Origin: Saprospiraceae bacterium UBA7328
GTDB lineage: Bacteria > Bacteroidota > Bacteroidia > Chitinophagales > Saprospiraceae
Direction: 5' to 3'
Assembly (NCBI GenBank): GCA_002471345.1
Contig: DKPS01000207.1
Coordinates: 1-11,363 of the forward strand
DNA length: 11,363 bases
Shown here: positions 1 to 8,030 of the stretch, one piece after another
How the letters are laid out: every line of letters begins with the position of its first letter
Numbering within the stretch: position 1 is the stretch's first letter
Position numbers and translations under genes: made by a program
Notes under the pieces: model-generated
The model's input: the letters and a program-made list of their open reading frames with translations, nothing else
What the model was told of the DNA's origin: nothing
The model's database searches: none

Positions 1-457
1 AAAATTGTGCTTCTAATCTCAGGGTGTTTAATGTCTCTTTAGATTTTTGTAGCAGTGTCCTTTTTTTATTTCTACCTGACATTCTCATGACCTGCATTGA
101 GAGGGTACTACCACCCGATACTATTTTGCCCACCGTAATGTTTTGTCGGATGGCCCGAGCAATTGCGATAGGGTCTATGCCAAAATGATTGAAGAATCGT
201 TTGTCTTCATAAGTAGTAATACATTTCACAAATTTTTCTGGAAGATCATCCAATATTGGGAACCTCCATTGTCCATCTTCGGCAATTTGAGCTGAAAGTA
301 AAATGCCGTTCTTATCTTCGATTACAGTACTATATGGGTCTTTGAGTAAGTCTAGTTTTAGGGGTGAAAAAAGAAAAATAATACCTAAAGCAAGAACACC
401 AACTAGAGCCTTCTTCAAGTACAGAATTTGTTTTCTTTTTGTTATACCTTTTTTCAA
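1..457 (-). CDS. pbpC: Penicillin-binding protein 1C, N-terminal part (runs off the left edge)
   Basis: Bifunctional peptidoglycan glycosyltransferase/transpeptidase, anchored in the inner membrane; only the first 152 residues are in the window (the family is usually about 770-800). A basic N-terminus (KKGITKRKQ) is followed by one membrane anchor at about residues 17-32. The glycosyltransferase family 51 domain then begins: motif 1 reads YEDKRFFNHFGID (83-95) with E84 as the expected catalytic glutamate, and motif 2 reads GGSTLSMQ (115-122). The transpeptidase domain lies outside the window. The reading frame has a TAG stop immediately upstream (plus-strand 461-463), and no ATG lies between it and the membrane anchor, so TTG at 455-457 is the most likely start. 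It lies 12 bases after the stop of the alpha-2-macroglobulin gene on the same strand, so the two are almost certainly co-transcribed, a pairing well known in bacteria. This context favours PBP1C over PBP1A. Confidence 0.9.
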   Translation of the reverse strand, partial: MKKGITKRKQILYLKKALVGVLALGIIFLFSPLKLDLLKDPYSTVIEDKNGILLSAQIAEDGQWRFPILDDLPEKFVKCITTYEDKRFFNHFGIDPIAIARAIRQNITVGKIVSGGSTLSMQVMRMSGRNKKRTLLQKSKETLNTLRLEAQF

Positions 458-469
458 AACCTAATGAGA

Positions 470-3400
470 TTATGGAGAAGGAGTTAGAACCTTTACTTTC
501 ATACCTTTCGTTTTAGCTTGGATTTCGTTATCATACATAGCTTTGCAACTTATAGGAGGAAGAAAATACTCACCATCATAAGCCGCCGTGAGCATAACTT
601 TATATTCTTTCTTATCACCTAAATCAAAAAACGTATAGACTCTATCATCCCTCACATCTCGATAATCATAGCTGTCCTCTTTTAATGTTTCATCCAAATT
701 ATTAAGGCCTCCAGACTGAATCTCCCAGCCCGATGGAAATATTTGAGAGAGGGCCATTTCATCCAATAAATTGCCTCTGCTATTTTGGTTTTTGACTGTG
801 ACATGAGCAATGAAATCAGTCCCTCTCTCTAATTCACTTGGATCTATTTTTTCTCCATTCATACTTTTATAAGTCACATCTAAGGTGATGTTTCTATTAT
901 ATGAAGGAGATTGTATGACTTCTGAGGGAGATTTTTGGCCACTCACAGTGATACGCGCAAAAAGGACATCTTTTGACATATTTTGGATAGAAGCTTTCTT
1001 TTGCTCAGATTTTTCGGGGTTAAATGAATATAGGTATATCGGCTTCTTGTAATTAACCTCTTGATTTCCATTATCTGCAATATCAATACTGAATTTCAGA
1101 TCGTCTCGTTCATATGTACTGACATAATCGGAGACAGCTAGAAGGGCATGAGATAGAGTCTGAGTGCTATACCATTTATTACTACTCAACTTATCGGCTA
1201 TCCTTTTTACAACTTGACCTGCTACTTGGGTTTTCTCTAATGTCATAAGAGTTTGAGCAATCAGAGCCATATCTCTTAGATCAGATCCATAACTATAAGC
1301 TAATTCATTATATGGATTGACCTCTATGGAAGTGTTTTTTATCAAATCGTTTGCAATTTGAGCTTTGCCAGAAAGGGCATAAGTTGCAGCAAGGAGATAT
1401 TTTGCTAAAGGTGGTAAATCGATTTCTTGTCGTAGTACATTCATTGATGGTAATTCTGGGTTACCGTACAAAGCCAAAGCATACAATCGATATGCTTGAT
1501 CTTTCATCTCCCATTGCTGATGCCATCTTTTTCTACTTCTGTCCATTCTAAATTCCCTAGAAGCTTTGGTTTGATACTCTGCCCATGATGCCAAAAGGTC
1601 AGTGGGCACATAGTATCCTTTATCTTTTGATTGAATCATAAAATGCCCAGCATAGGAGGTGCCCCACCTGCTTACCTGCTTACTCCCAGGCCAATAAGAC
1701 ATTCCTCCATTTGCATTCTGAAGCTTGGACAACCTCCTTATTGCACTATTGATATTTTTCTCAATTTTCTTTTCTCTGTTGTAATCCACATCTATGACCT
1801 TTTCCAAACTTAGCTGTGGGAAAGCTGCAGAAACTGTTTGTTCTACACATCCATATGGATATGATGTGAGATACTCCAGTCTTCTTTCTAGATTCATAGG
1901 AGGAATCGCACTTAATTCTATTAATCCTTCATTCGTACCTTCAATACCTACTAGATCAAGATTTGTATTCCAACTTTCTCCGGGTTCGATAACTTGATCA
2001 TAGACTAATGACTCATAAGGGTTTGGATTTCTTATGTCTATTTCTATATTTTGGTCGATATTCTGATTGCCACTTTTGGCACTTATATTCACTTTTGCTA
2101 CCCCTAATTTGTTTTTCACTTTTGCTTTGAAAAAAATCATTTTCTCCCCAGTTTTGGAGAAGGTTACTTTCTTTGATGTAGAAGATATCATCTCGAAATT
2201 TGGGGTGCTTTCTATTTTTACGGTGACGTTTTTTACATGACTTTCATTTGCAAAAACACTAACTGGGATGCTTACAATTTCTCCCGGTCCTACTACTCTT
2301 GGCATGGTAGGAAGAATCATCACATCTTTTTTTACAGGTACTGTTACTTCATTATGGCCATATGCCTTTTCTTTTTTGGCTATTACCATTGCTCTGACAG
2401 AACCTATATAGTTAGGCATCTCGAAAGTATGCGCTCTTGATTCTCCATTATGAATGTAAAAAGGTCCAGCTGTCATTACTACTGGCTTAAACCTTATTGC
2501 TTTCTTAGCTCCTCCAGGTCCACTTCCATCATCATCACCACCTACTGTGATTATTCGATCTACAGAGCCATTGATATCTGTCATTACATGTTCATAAAGA
2601 TCCCAAGTCTTTACACCTAAAGACTGTTTAGCAAAGAAGTGATCATGTGGACTTGGCGTATTGAAGTTTGTAAGATCTAAAAGTCCTTCATCTATTATGG
2701 CAATTGTATAAGCCATAGGTTTGCCGTTTTGTTCTGTTACTTTGATTGTAAATTTTTCTTTAGGTTCTAACTTTTCAGCCAAATCTATTTGTGGCAATAG
2801 AATACTCTTAGGATCAGTCACTTTGATGGGAACGACACCATACATTCTTAGTGGTAGATCATTCTCTTTGGTATCATATGACTGTACCATTATTGCATGT
2901 ACATAGATATTAGGACTCATGTTTTGAGAAGCAGTGAATTCATAATCTGTAGAACCTTCTAATCCTTCAATCCACTCCTTCATTATGACATCATTTCCAG
3001 TTTCAAGACTGATCAGAATTTTGCTTCCCTTTTCAGAGGGTATAATCACCTTTACCTTTTCTCCAACATTATATTCTTTCTTATCACTATTGAAATTCAA
3101 CTTAGCAAGACTCTCTCTTTCCTGGTCTACATTAGATTGTCCCCATCCTCTGACATAGAAGAATTCTCCTGTACAATGACCGGATTCATCATCACATATC
3201 CTTATCAATTTACGTCCATATTCGACATCTTGAAAATCGATAGTAAGGTCTAATTCTCCATTAGCATTAGATTTTACATTATCTGTGTAGAATGCATCTT
3301 TATGCTCTGCAGAATTGAGTCTATAGATATTGTATCGTTCTCCTTGGTAATACCACCACCTCCAGTCAATATTGTAAATACCAACCGTAAGATTTCGGTC

Positions 3401-6007
3401 TGCGGCTTTTTTACCATCGGCTGATAAGGATACAATTTTGAAAGTTGCATTATCCCCTATTTTTACAGACTTGTCTCCCCATCTATTTTCTGGAGTATTC
3501 ACACCTACATATGTGTTAAATGGGCTTATTTTGAATGAAGAATGAGATTCTGAAAAATTGCCTCCATTTTCGAATACTCTGGATTTGATATTAGCAATCA
3601 CCTTTCCTGGAAAAGCTTCAGGACTAATCCTTATTGGAAATTCTGCTTGCCCATTTTCGTCTAAATTTTTATCAAAAATATTTACTAATGCTTGACTGCC
3701 TTGTCTAGCAGGATCCATAAAGGCATAATTATCATATCCTTTAAAAGAAGGCCTCGTGTTTTTATATTGGCCATCTACTTTGACTTTAAGGCCATCTGCA
3801 GATGCGCCATGAAGCCATCTTGATGTTAGGTTTACATTCCTTTGGCTTTGTTGAGAATAGTCAAGTTCATCCGGTGTTGAAACTTCAATTTTGAGTCTAT
3901 TGGGTTTTATAGTTTCTACTCTTAGAGGTTTTGTGATTTGATGAGCTCCTACTTTAATAATGGCTCTCCATTGCCCAGTAAGGTCATTTGACTCAGTGGG
4001 AACAGCAAAGGCATAGATCCGCTCTACATGGTCAGATGTAGTAAGATCATATTTTTTGTTTCCTTTTGGATCTCTGATTTCTAAAGTCACGGGATGATGA
4101 AGTGGCAATGGTCGGTCAGTATCATCCAGCATAAAATTGATAAACATGGTATCTCCAGGTCGATGTGCACCGCGATCAGCATAAATGAACCCATCTACTC
4201 CCTCATTTCTCTGAGTTCCTCCTATTTCGAAGTCAGTCAGACTATTAGAATTTTGATCATTGAGTTTGACATATGCATGACCGGTAGTATGACTGACTAC
4301 TAGAAAAGATGCTTCATTTTCAGTTTTTACCGTAAGGAACCCATTGCCATTTGACTTCCCTTCCATTATTAACTGCTGTTGGTAATCATAGAATGATACG
4401 GTTGCATTATCAATAGAATTTCCTTTTGAAAGACTATTTACAGCTATATGATATTGGTTTTGACCTCCTTGCTTTGCTATCACTCCTACATCAGAAAACA
4501 GGAGGTTTTGTTGAATAACACGGTCAGGACTGTAATATGATCTACTACATGGATCGTCTCTATTTTCCCAATTTTCATAATAATCATTCGTATAATTGAT
4601 CATGCTCTCATCACCACTACGGACTATGATCTTTTGATTTGATTGTTCATCACATTCAGTTATGGCATAAGACGATTGAAAACCTAAACGTACCTGATAG
4701 ATTGAGGCAGGATCAGAATTTATATAATCTTTTAGGTTGATGCCAACTCTTGTCCATTTGTTGCGACTTTGTTCATCGTTCATGCCATCTATTGCTATTT
4801 TTTCACGATGAACAATCCGACCTACTTGACTCAATGAATAATTTCCATTGAGATTATTTGATTGGAGGTACTGGAGAATATTGTTTTCAAATATTTTAAA
4901 TATTTCAATGTCTACAGCAGTAAGATTAATCACTTCTATAGGCATGTATGATTCATTAGAGTTGGGAATTATCATTCCGTTCCCAACCATCCTCAAATCT
5001 GGTTTGTGATAGTCAAAGCGTAGTGTTTGGTTAGATTCCGAGCTCAACCTTTGACCATCAAAGCTTTGAATAGATTTCGAAACGGTTAAGTCAAAATTTC
5101 CTTCGAGTGTGGACTTTGGATATATGAAAAGTACGTTGTCAACAATATTAGTTTTAATGTCCCTAATACTCCCGTCTAAGGAAACCAAACCGCTTAGATT
5201 TTGAGGATTCTTTAAGGGTCTGGAGTAAAAAATTCTGATGAACCGATCGGGACTACTTGAGATTTTTATATCGGTCTGTGCGAATTTTTCTTTTGCATTT
5301 ATAGGAATAATTTGTTCTCCTATAAAAGATTTTTCCCATTTTTTACCATCCCATTTTATGGTTAAGTCTGTATCCTCGGTTTCATGTTGGGAAATTTTAT
5401 TGATTGATAGAAAGTGCCTTTGACCGTTCGAGGTATGTTCCCAATTTACCTGAGGTTCTGCGTTGTTTTGAGATACGAAGAATGCTGATTCTATAATCTT
5501 AGGATCCACATAATCAGTGGTATATATTATCCCTTCCAGAGAAAGTTCATCACCATTATTACTCTGACTTATTTTGAGTCCATTGAATGATACTGAGAAT
5601 TTAAGTTCTCTAGATGTAATTTGAAATGAAATAGGTGAAGAAGGATGCTCATCATTTTCTAACAATTCATTGAGCATAATGCTTACCGTATATTTTTGAC
5701 CATACTTCATGGTTTCATCTGGTCGGAAAGAAATAGTATTCCCATTATCCCAAGACCATCGGCCATCTACCTTTGGTTTGATTTTAACTCCACTTACTTC
5801 AGTGCGCTGATCATCAGAATACGCTTCATTTAGTCTAAATGTGAAGCCATCTTTCACACTTATATATCCAGCAGTATGTTCTGCGAAATATTTAGATTTG
5901 ATGGCCGTCTGAATAGGGTCAGATATCTGGATATCATTATTATGCTGCTTGCATGAAAGTGTAGTGATCAGGATCCAGATTAGGAACAATATGATGGCCT
6001 TTTGCAT
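470..6007 (-). CDS. Bacterial alpha-2-macroglobulin family lipoprotein with thioester (YfhM/ECAM type)
   Basis: An 1845-residue envelope protein thought to act as a broad protease trap: cleavage of a bait loop exposes a reactive thioester that links covalently to the attacker. The N-terminus is a lipoprotein signal (MQKAIILFLIWILITTLSC) with lipidated Cys19. Recognisable parts, with rough residues: N-terminal MG-like domains; an MG2-type domain from about 604 to 690 (GFIYADRGAHRPGDT); a bait-region domain at about 965-1140; a Gly/Asp-rich linker near 1150-1168 (GGDDDGSGPGGAKK); the alpha-2-macroglobulin core at about 1170-1220; and a thioester domain with PYGCVEQ (Cys1387, Gln1390) and LQNANGGMSYWPG. 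The end has the usual C-terminal MG domain (LPPISCKAMYD). The CxEQ thioester is intact, placing it with the PBP1C-associated type rather than the thioester-lacking YfaS type, and pbpC follows directly. Length fits the family. Family assignment is secure; the protease-trap role is inferred from homologues. Confidence 0.95.
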   Translation of the reverse strand: MQKAIILFLIWILITTLSCKQHNNDIQISDPIQTAIKSKYFAEHTAGYISVKDGFTFRLNEAYSDDQRTEVSGVKIKPKVDGRWSWDNGNTISFRPDETMKYGQKYTVSIMLNELLENDEHPSSPISFQITSRELKFSVSFNGLKISQSNNGDELSLEGIIYTTDYVDPKIIESAFFVSQNNAEPQVNWEHTSNGQRHFLSINKISQHETEDTDLTIKWDGKKWEKSFIGEQIIPINAKEKFAQTDIKISSSPDRFIRIFYSRPLKNPQNLSGLVSLDGSIRDIKTNIVDNVLFIYPKSTLEGNFDLTVSKSIQSFDGQRLSSESNQTLRFDYHKPDLRMVGNGMIIPNSNESYMPIEVINLTAVDIEIFKIFENNILQYLQSNNLNGNYSLSQVGRIVHREKIAIDGMNDEQSRNKWTRVGINLKDYINSDPASIYQVRLGFQSSYAITECDEQSNQKIIVRSGDESMINYTNDYYENWENRDDPCSRSYYSPDRVIQQNLLFSDVGVIAKQGGQNQYHIAVNSLSKGNSIDNATVSFYDYQQQLIMEGKSNGNGFLTVKTENEASFLVVSHTTGHAYVKLNDQNSNSLTDFEIGGTQRNEGVDGFIYADRGAHRPGDTMFINFMLDDTDRPLPLHHPVTLEIRDPKGNKKYDLTTSDHVERIYAFAVPTESNDLTGQWRAIIKVGAHQITKPLRVETIKPNRLKIEVSTPDELDYSQQSQRNVNLTSRWLHGASADGLKVKVDGQYKNTRPSFKGYDNYAFMDPARQGSQALVNIFDKNLDENGQAEFPIRISPEAFPGKVIANIKSRVFENGGNFSESHSSFKISPFNTYVGVNTPENRWGDKSVKIGDNATFKIVSLSADGKKAADRNLTVGIYNIDWRWWYYQGERYNIYRLNSAEHKDAFYTDNVKSNANGELDLTIDFQDVEYGRKLIRICDDESGHCTGEFFYVRGWGQSNVDQERESLAKLNFNSDKKEYNVGEKVKVIIPSEKGSKILISLETGNDVIMKEWIEGLEGSTDYEFTASQNMSPNIYVHAIMVQSYDTKENDLPLRMYGVVPIKVTDPKSILLPQIDLAEKLEPKEKFTIKVTEQNGKPMAYTIAIIDEGLLDLTNFNTPSPHDHFFAKQSLGVKTWDLYEHVMTDINGSVDRIITVGGDDDGSGPGGAKKAIRFKPVVMTAGPFYIHNGESRAHTFEMPNYIGSVRAMVIAKKEKAYGHNEVTVPVKKDVMILPTMPRVVGPGEIVSIPVSVFANESHVKNVTVKIESTPNFEMISSTSKKVTFSKTGEKMIFFKAKVKNKLGVAKVNISAKSGNQNIDQNIEIDIRNPNPYESLVYDQVIEPGESWNTNLDLVGIEGTNEGLIELSAIPPMNLERRLEYLTSYPYGCVEQTVSAAFPQLSLEKVIDVDYNREKKIEKNINSAIRRLSKLQNANGGMSYWPGSKQVSRWGTSYAGHFMIQSKDKGYYVPTDLLASWAEYQTKASREFRMDRSRKRWHQQWEMKDQAYRLYALALYGNPELPSMNVLRQEIDLPPLAKYLLAATYALSGKAQIANDLIKNTSIEVNPYNELAYSYGSDLRDMALIAQTLMTLEKTQVAGQVVKRIADKLSSNKWYSTQTLSHALLAVSDYVSTYERDDLKFSIDIADNGNQEVNYKKPIYLYSFNPEKSEQKKASIQNMSKDVLFARITVSGQKSPSEVIQSPSYNRNITLDVTYKSMNGEKIDPSELERGTDFIAHVTVKNQNSRGNLLDEMALSQIFPSGWEIQSGGLNNLDETLKEDSYDYRDVRDDRVYTFFDLGDKKEYKVMLTAAYDGEYFLPPISCKAMYDNEIQAKTKGMKVKVLTPSP

Positions 6008-6070
6008 AGGTTCTGTTTTATTGATAATAATGTACGAATAGTCTTTTATAAGATCTAGAAAGATGAATCT

Positions 6071-6101
6071 TAAAACTATAATCTGCCAAGGAAATTCTCA
6101 A
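6071..6101 (-). promoter_or_regulatory. Candidate Bacteroidota-type promoter for the alpha-2-macroglobulin/pbpC operon
   Basis: On the minus strand, TTG (plus 6099-6101) is followed after 20 bases by TAGTTTTA (plus 6071-6078). This matches the Bacteroidota -7 consensus TAnnTTTG at all fixed positions but the last, and the spacing fits the usual 19-21. Transcription would start near 6064, leaving a leader of about 57 bases before the ATG at 6007. In an AT-rich spacer such a match can arise by chance. Confidence 0.35.
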
Positions 6102-6207
6102 TGTAATCCTCTTCAAGAATGAGAATGCAAATTTGAAAAATAAAGTATTTATATAAACGATGTGGAGCTGAGTATTTAGTATGTGTTTATTTGGATGAAC
6201 ACAGTAA

Positions 6208-6698
6208 TTCTTCTTTAAAGATCATTTGAAAGTAAATGCTTATCACAAAATGGCAAATGAAATAATGACTGTTTTAGGCACAAACATAGATGAGTTTATA
6301 ACTGGTATTGGAACCGGTGGTTGCTTTTCGGGAAATGCGGAGATATTTAAGAAAGAAATACTTGGAATTAGATGTATTCCTGTAGAACCATATAATGTAA
6401 GAACTTTGTCAGGTGGGGATACGACAGGAACTCATAGAATTGAAGGAACGGGTGCTGGATTCATTCCAGAAATATGCAGAATGGACCTAGCTGATGAAAT
6501 TATTTCTGTAAAAGATGAAGATGCCTTTGAAACCGCCAGAAAATTGGCTAGAATAGAAGGAGTTTTTGGAGGAGTTACATCTGGTTCAAATATTTGGGCT
6601 GCTTTACAAAGATCAGGAATAATTGTAAAAGGAAAACAATTGTAACTGTGATCAGTGATTCAGGACTAAAGTATTTGAACGGAGATTTATACAAATAA
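6208..6698 (+). pseudogene. Broken cysteine-synthase-like PLP enzyme (C-terminal half, frameshifted)
   Basis: Remnant of a fold-type II PLP enzyme of the cysteine synthase family. The readable part holds the phosphate-binding loop (ITGIGTGGCFSG), VEPYNVRTLSGG, IEGTGAGFIPEI and GGVTSGSNIWAAL, all in family order. The N-terminal half, including the Schiff-base lysine and the substrate SGNTG-type loop, is absent, so it cannot be an active enzyme. The main frame stops at 6643-6645 just after VKGK, but the next frame from 6636 continues exactly as the family does (TIVTVISDSGLKYLNGDLYK, stop 6696-6698); adding one A to the AAAA at 6633-6636 joins them. Upstream, the main frame opens only after TAA at 6205. 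Another frame (about 6137-6217) reads KRCGAEYLVC and VYLDEHSNSSL, and one extra A near 6217-6219 would fuse it to KDHLKVNAYHKMANEI. A short CDS starting at TTG 6226 and ending at 6645 could be annotated, but is better read as a decayed gene. Confidence 0.8.
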
Positions 6699-6701
6699 AA
6701 A

Positions 6702-6772
6702 ACTGCGCACAACAATATGGATATGCCAATATTCGCATTCGCTCATTCTGCATATCCACTTACCTTAGCAGT
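6702..6772. repeat. Bipartite inverted repeat upstream of the propeller lipoprotein gene
   Basis: A two-armed imperfect hairpin. The outer arm is ACTGC (6702-6706) with GCAGT (6768-6772); the inner arm is a perfect 9-base pair, TGGATATGC (6718-6726) with GCATATCCA (6750-6758). Unpaired stretches of 11 and 9 bases lie between the arms, and the central loop is 23 bases. It begins four bases after the stop of the PLP pseudogene and ends 14 bases before the next ATG. There is no T-run, so it is not a plain terminator. The segment GCACAAC at 6706-6712 has no GTTGTGC partner downstream, so the element may be truncated. The layout resembles the folded sites of integron cassettes or dispersed Bacteroidota repeats, but this is unproven. 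Confidence 0.5.
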
Positions 6773-6786
6773 AGCTTTACGAGATA

Positions 6787-7911
6787 ATGAAAATATTGAA
6801 CAAGCAAAGAATGAAACTGAATATGATTATTCTATTCAGTATATTGACTATACTGACTTCATGCAGCGGTCAAAATACCTCATCAGTTTCTAACAACAGC
6901 AGAAATGAACAACATCCAAGTGTTGCAATAGGAGATACTGTTTTTGAACTTGATAAAAATATCTGGATTATTTTTCAAGACATGAACAACCACTTCTGGT
7001 TTGGAAGTGATGGACAAGGAGTCTATCGCTTTGATGGTAAATCAATTCTTCATTTTTCAACCAAAGACGGGTTGCTTAACAACAGAATTCGAGGAATTCA
7101 GGAAGACAACTTAGGCAATGTTTTCATCACCAGCTTGGATTGCATCAATAAATTTGACGGCCAAAAATTCACCACATTACCAGTAATAGAAAGTAATGAA
7201 TGGGTGCTAAATCCGAATGATTTGTGGTTTTCTATTTTGGGTAAAACAGGAGAAAACGGCCCTTATCGCTATGACGGCAAATCATTGCATCAATTAACAT
7301 TTCCTAAGCACTATATGGAAGATGAATATTATGAAGTAAACGGGAAGGCTCCATGGAGCCCTTATGATGTTTACACTATTTATAAGGATCGTAAGGGATA
7401 TATTTGGTTTGGGACTTCCGATTTTGGCATTTGTCGCTTCGATGGCAAATCATTAAATTGGATGTATGAAAAACATTTGACCTTAATAGAAGGTGGTGGC
7501 TCTTTTGGCATTCGTTCAATTATTGAAGACAAAGAAGGAAAATTCTGGTTCTGTAATACCAAGCATCGTTACAATATCTTTCCAACCAGTGTAATCGAAC
7601 AAGACAAATTTTTAATAAATTACAAACGAGAAAAAGGAATTGACAATTTAAAGTCGCCAGAAGGAAAGAACTTGATTTACTTCATGTCGGCTATCGAAGA
7701 TAATAAAGGAGACCTCTGGATGGTGACATATGAACAGGGAGTTTGGCGATATGATGGTAAGAGCATTACTCATTATTCTGTCAAGGATGGTTCTAAAGAT
7801 CTTACTCTTTTCTCCATTTACAAAGACAAACAAGGCGACCTATGGCTTGGCACACAAGAAGCAGGAGCATATAAATTTAATGGCAATACATTTGAAAAAT
7901 TCAAACTTTGA
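6787..7911 (+). CDS. Seven-blade Reg_prop beta-propeller lipoprotein
   Basis: A 374-residue predicted lipoprotein: hydrophobic signal IILFSILTILTSC with lipobox Cys26, then a propeller built of two-component-regulator propeller (Reg_prop) repeats. Seven blades can be traced, each of the form I-x-x-I-x-x-D-x-x-G-x-x-W-x-G followed by a (F/Y)DGK-like turn. Their W/F-G strands or turns lie at about residues 59-85, 102-126, 147-165, 196-221, 242-264, 300-325 and 341-367; blades 3 and 5 are degenerate. Copies of the turn are also similar as DNA (around 7024, 7264 and 7432). Such repeats usually form the periplasmic sensor of hybrid histidine kinases. Here no membrane helix, kinase or DNA-binding part follows, so it is a stand-alone propeller, perhaps ligand- or protein-binding at the envelope. 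ATG 6787 is the first start; ATG 6811 would give an equally good signal peptide. It has no obvious operon partner and lies between two structured repeats. Confidence 0.85.
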   Translation: MKILNKQRMKLNMIILFSILTILTSCSGQNTSSVSNNSRNEQHPSVAIGDTVFELDKNIWIIFQDMNNHFWFGSDGQGVYRFDGKSILHFSTKDGLLNNRIRGIQEDNLGNVFITSLDCINKFDGQKFTTLPVIESNEWVLNPNDLWFSILGKTGENGPYRYDGKSLHQLTFPKHYMEDEYYEVNGKAPWSPYDVYTIYKDRKGYIWFGTSDFGICRFDGKSLNWMYEKHLTLIEGGGSFGIRSIIEDKEGKFWFCNTKHRYNIFPTSVIEQDKFLINYKREKGIDNLKSPEGKNLIYFMSAIEDNKGDLWMVTYEQGVWRYDGKSITHYSVKDGSKDLTLFSIYKDKQGDLWLGTQEAGAYKFNGNTFEKFKL

Positions 7912-7937
7912 AATCAGAAAGAAAAGGCGTTAACATC

Positions 7938-7982
7938 GCATAAAACGGTCAGCCTTCCATTTCAGCCAGCCGTTGATTATGC
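7938..7982. repeat. Bulged inverted repeat downstream of the propeller lipoprotein gene
   Basis: GCATAAAACGG (7938-7948) pairs with CCGTT (7970-7974) and TTATGC (7977-7982), leaving two extra bases (GA) unpaired on the right arm; the loop is 21 bases with TCAGCC twice in it. An 11-pair stem with extrahelical bases recalls integron attC sites or Bacteroidota dispersed repeats. No T-run follows (next is ACACATTAGTGAC), so it is not a standard intrinsic terminator, although it could still help end transcription or protect the mRNA 3' end. Confidence 0.5.
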
Positions 7983-8030
7983 ACACATTAGTGACAACTA
8001 AAAAAAGAAAACAAATGAAAATATATTAGT

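Noticed and set aside
1351..5423. Several plus-strand ORFs of 60-70 codons inside the alpha-2-macroglobulin gene
   Set aside because: They are antisense to a continuous 1845-codon gene with clear domain matches, and their translations show no family features.
6064..6123. ATG 6064 ORF (MNLKTIICQGNS...) as the original start of the PLP enzyme
   Set aside because: The first residues vaguely recall a cysteine synthase start, but the GNTPL motif is not recognisable and the frame stops after 19 codons.
7380..7933. Short ORFs of 60-67 codons in other frames over the propeller gene
   Set aside because: They are shadows of the repeat-rich Reg_prop gene, with no start context or motifs of their own.
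6699..8030. A canonical integron cassette
   Set aside because: No integrase is present and the repeat ends do not match the integron R-box consensus; kept only as a hypothesis.
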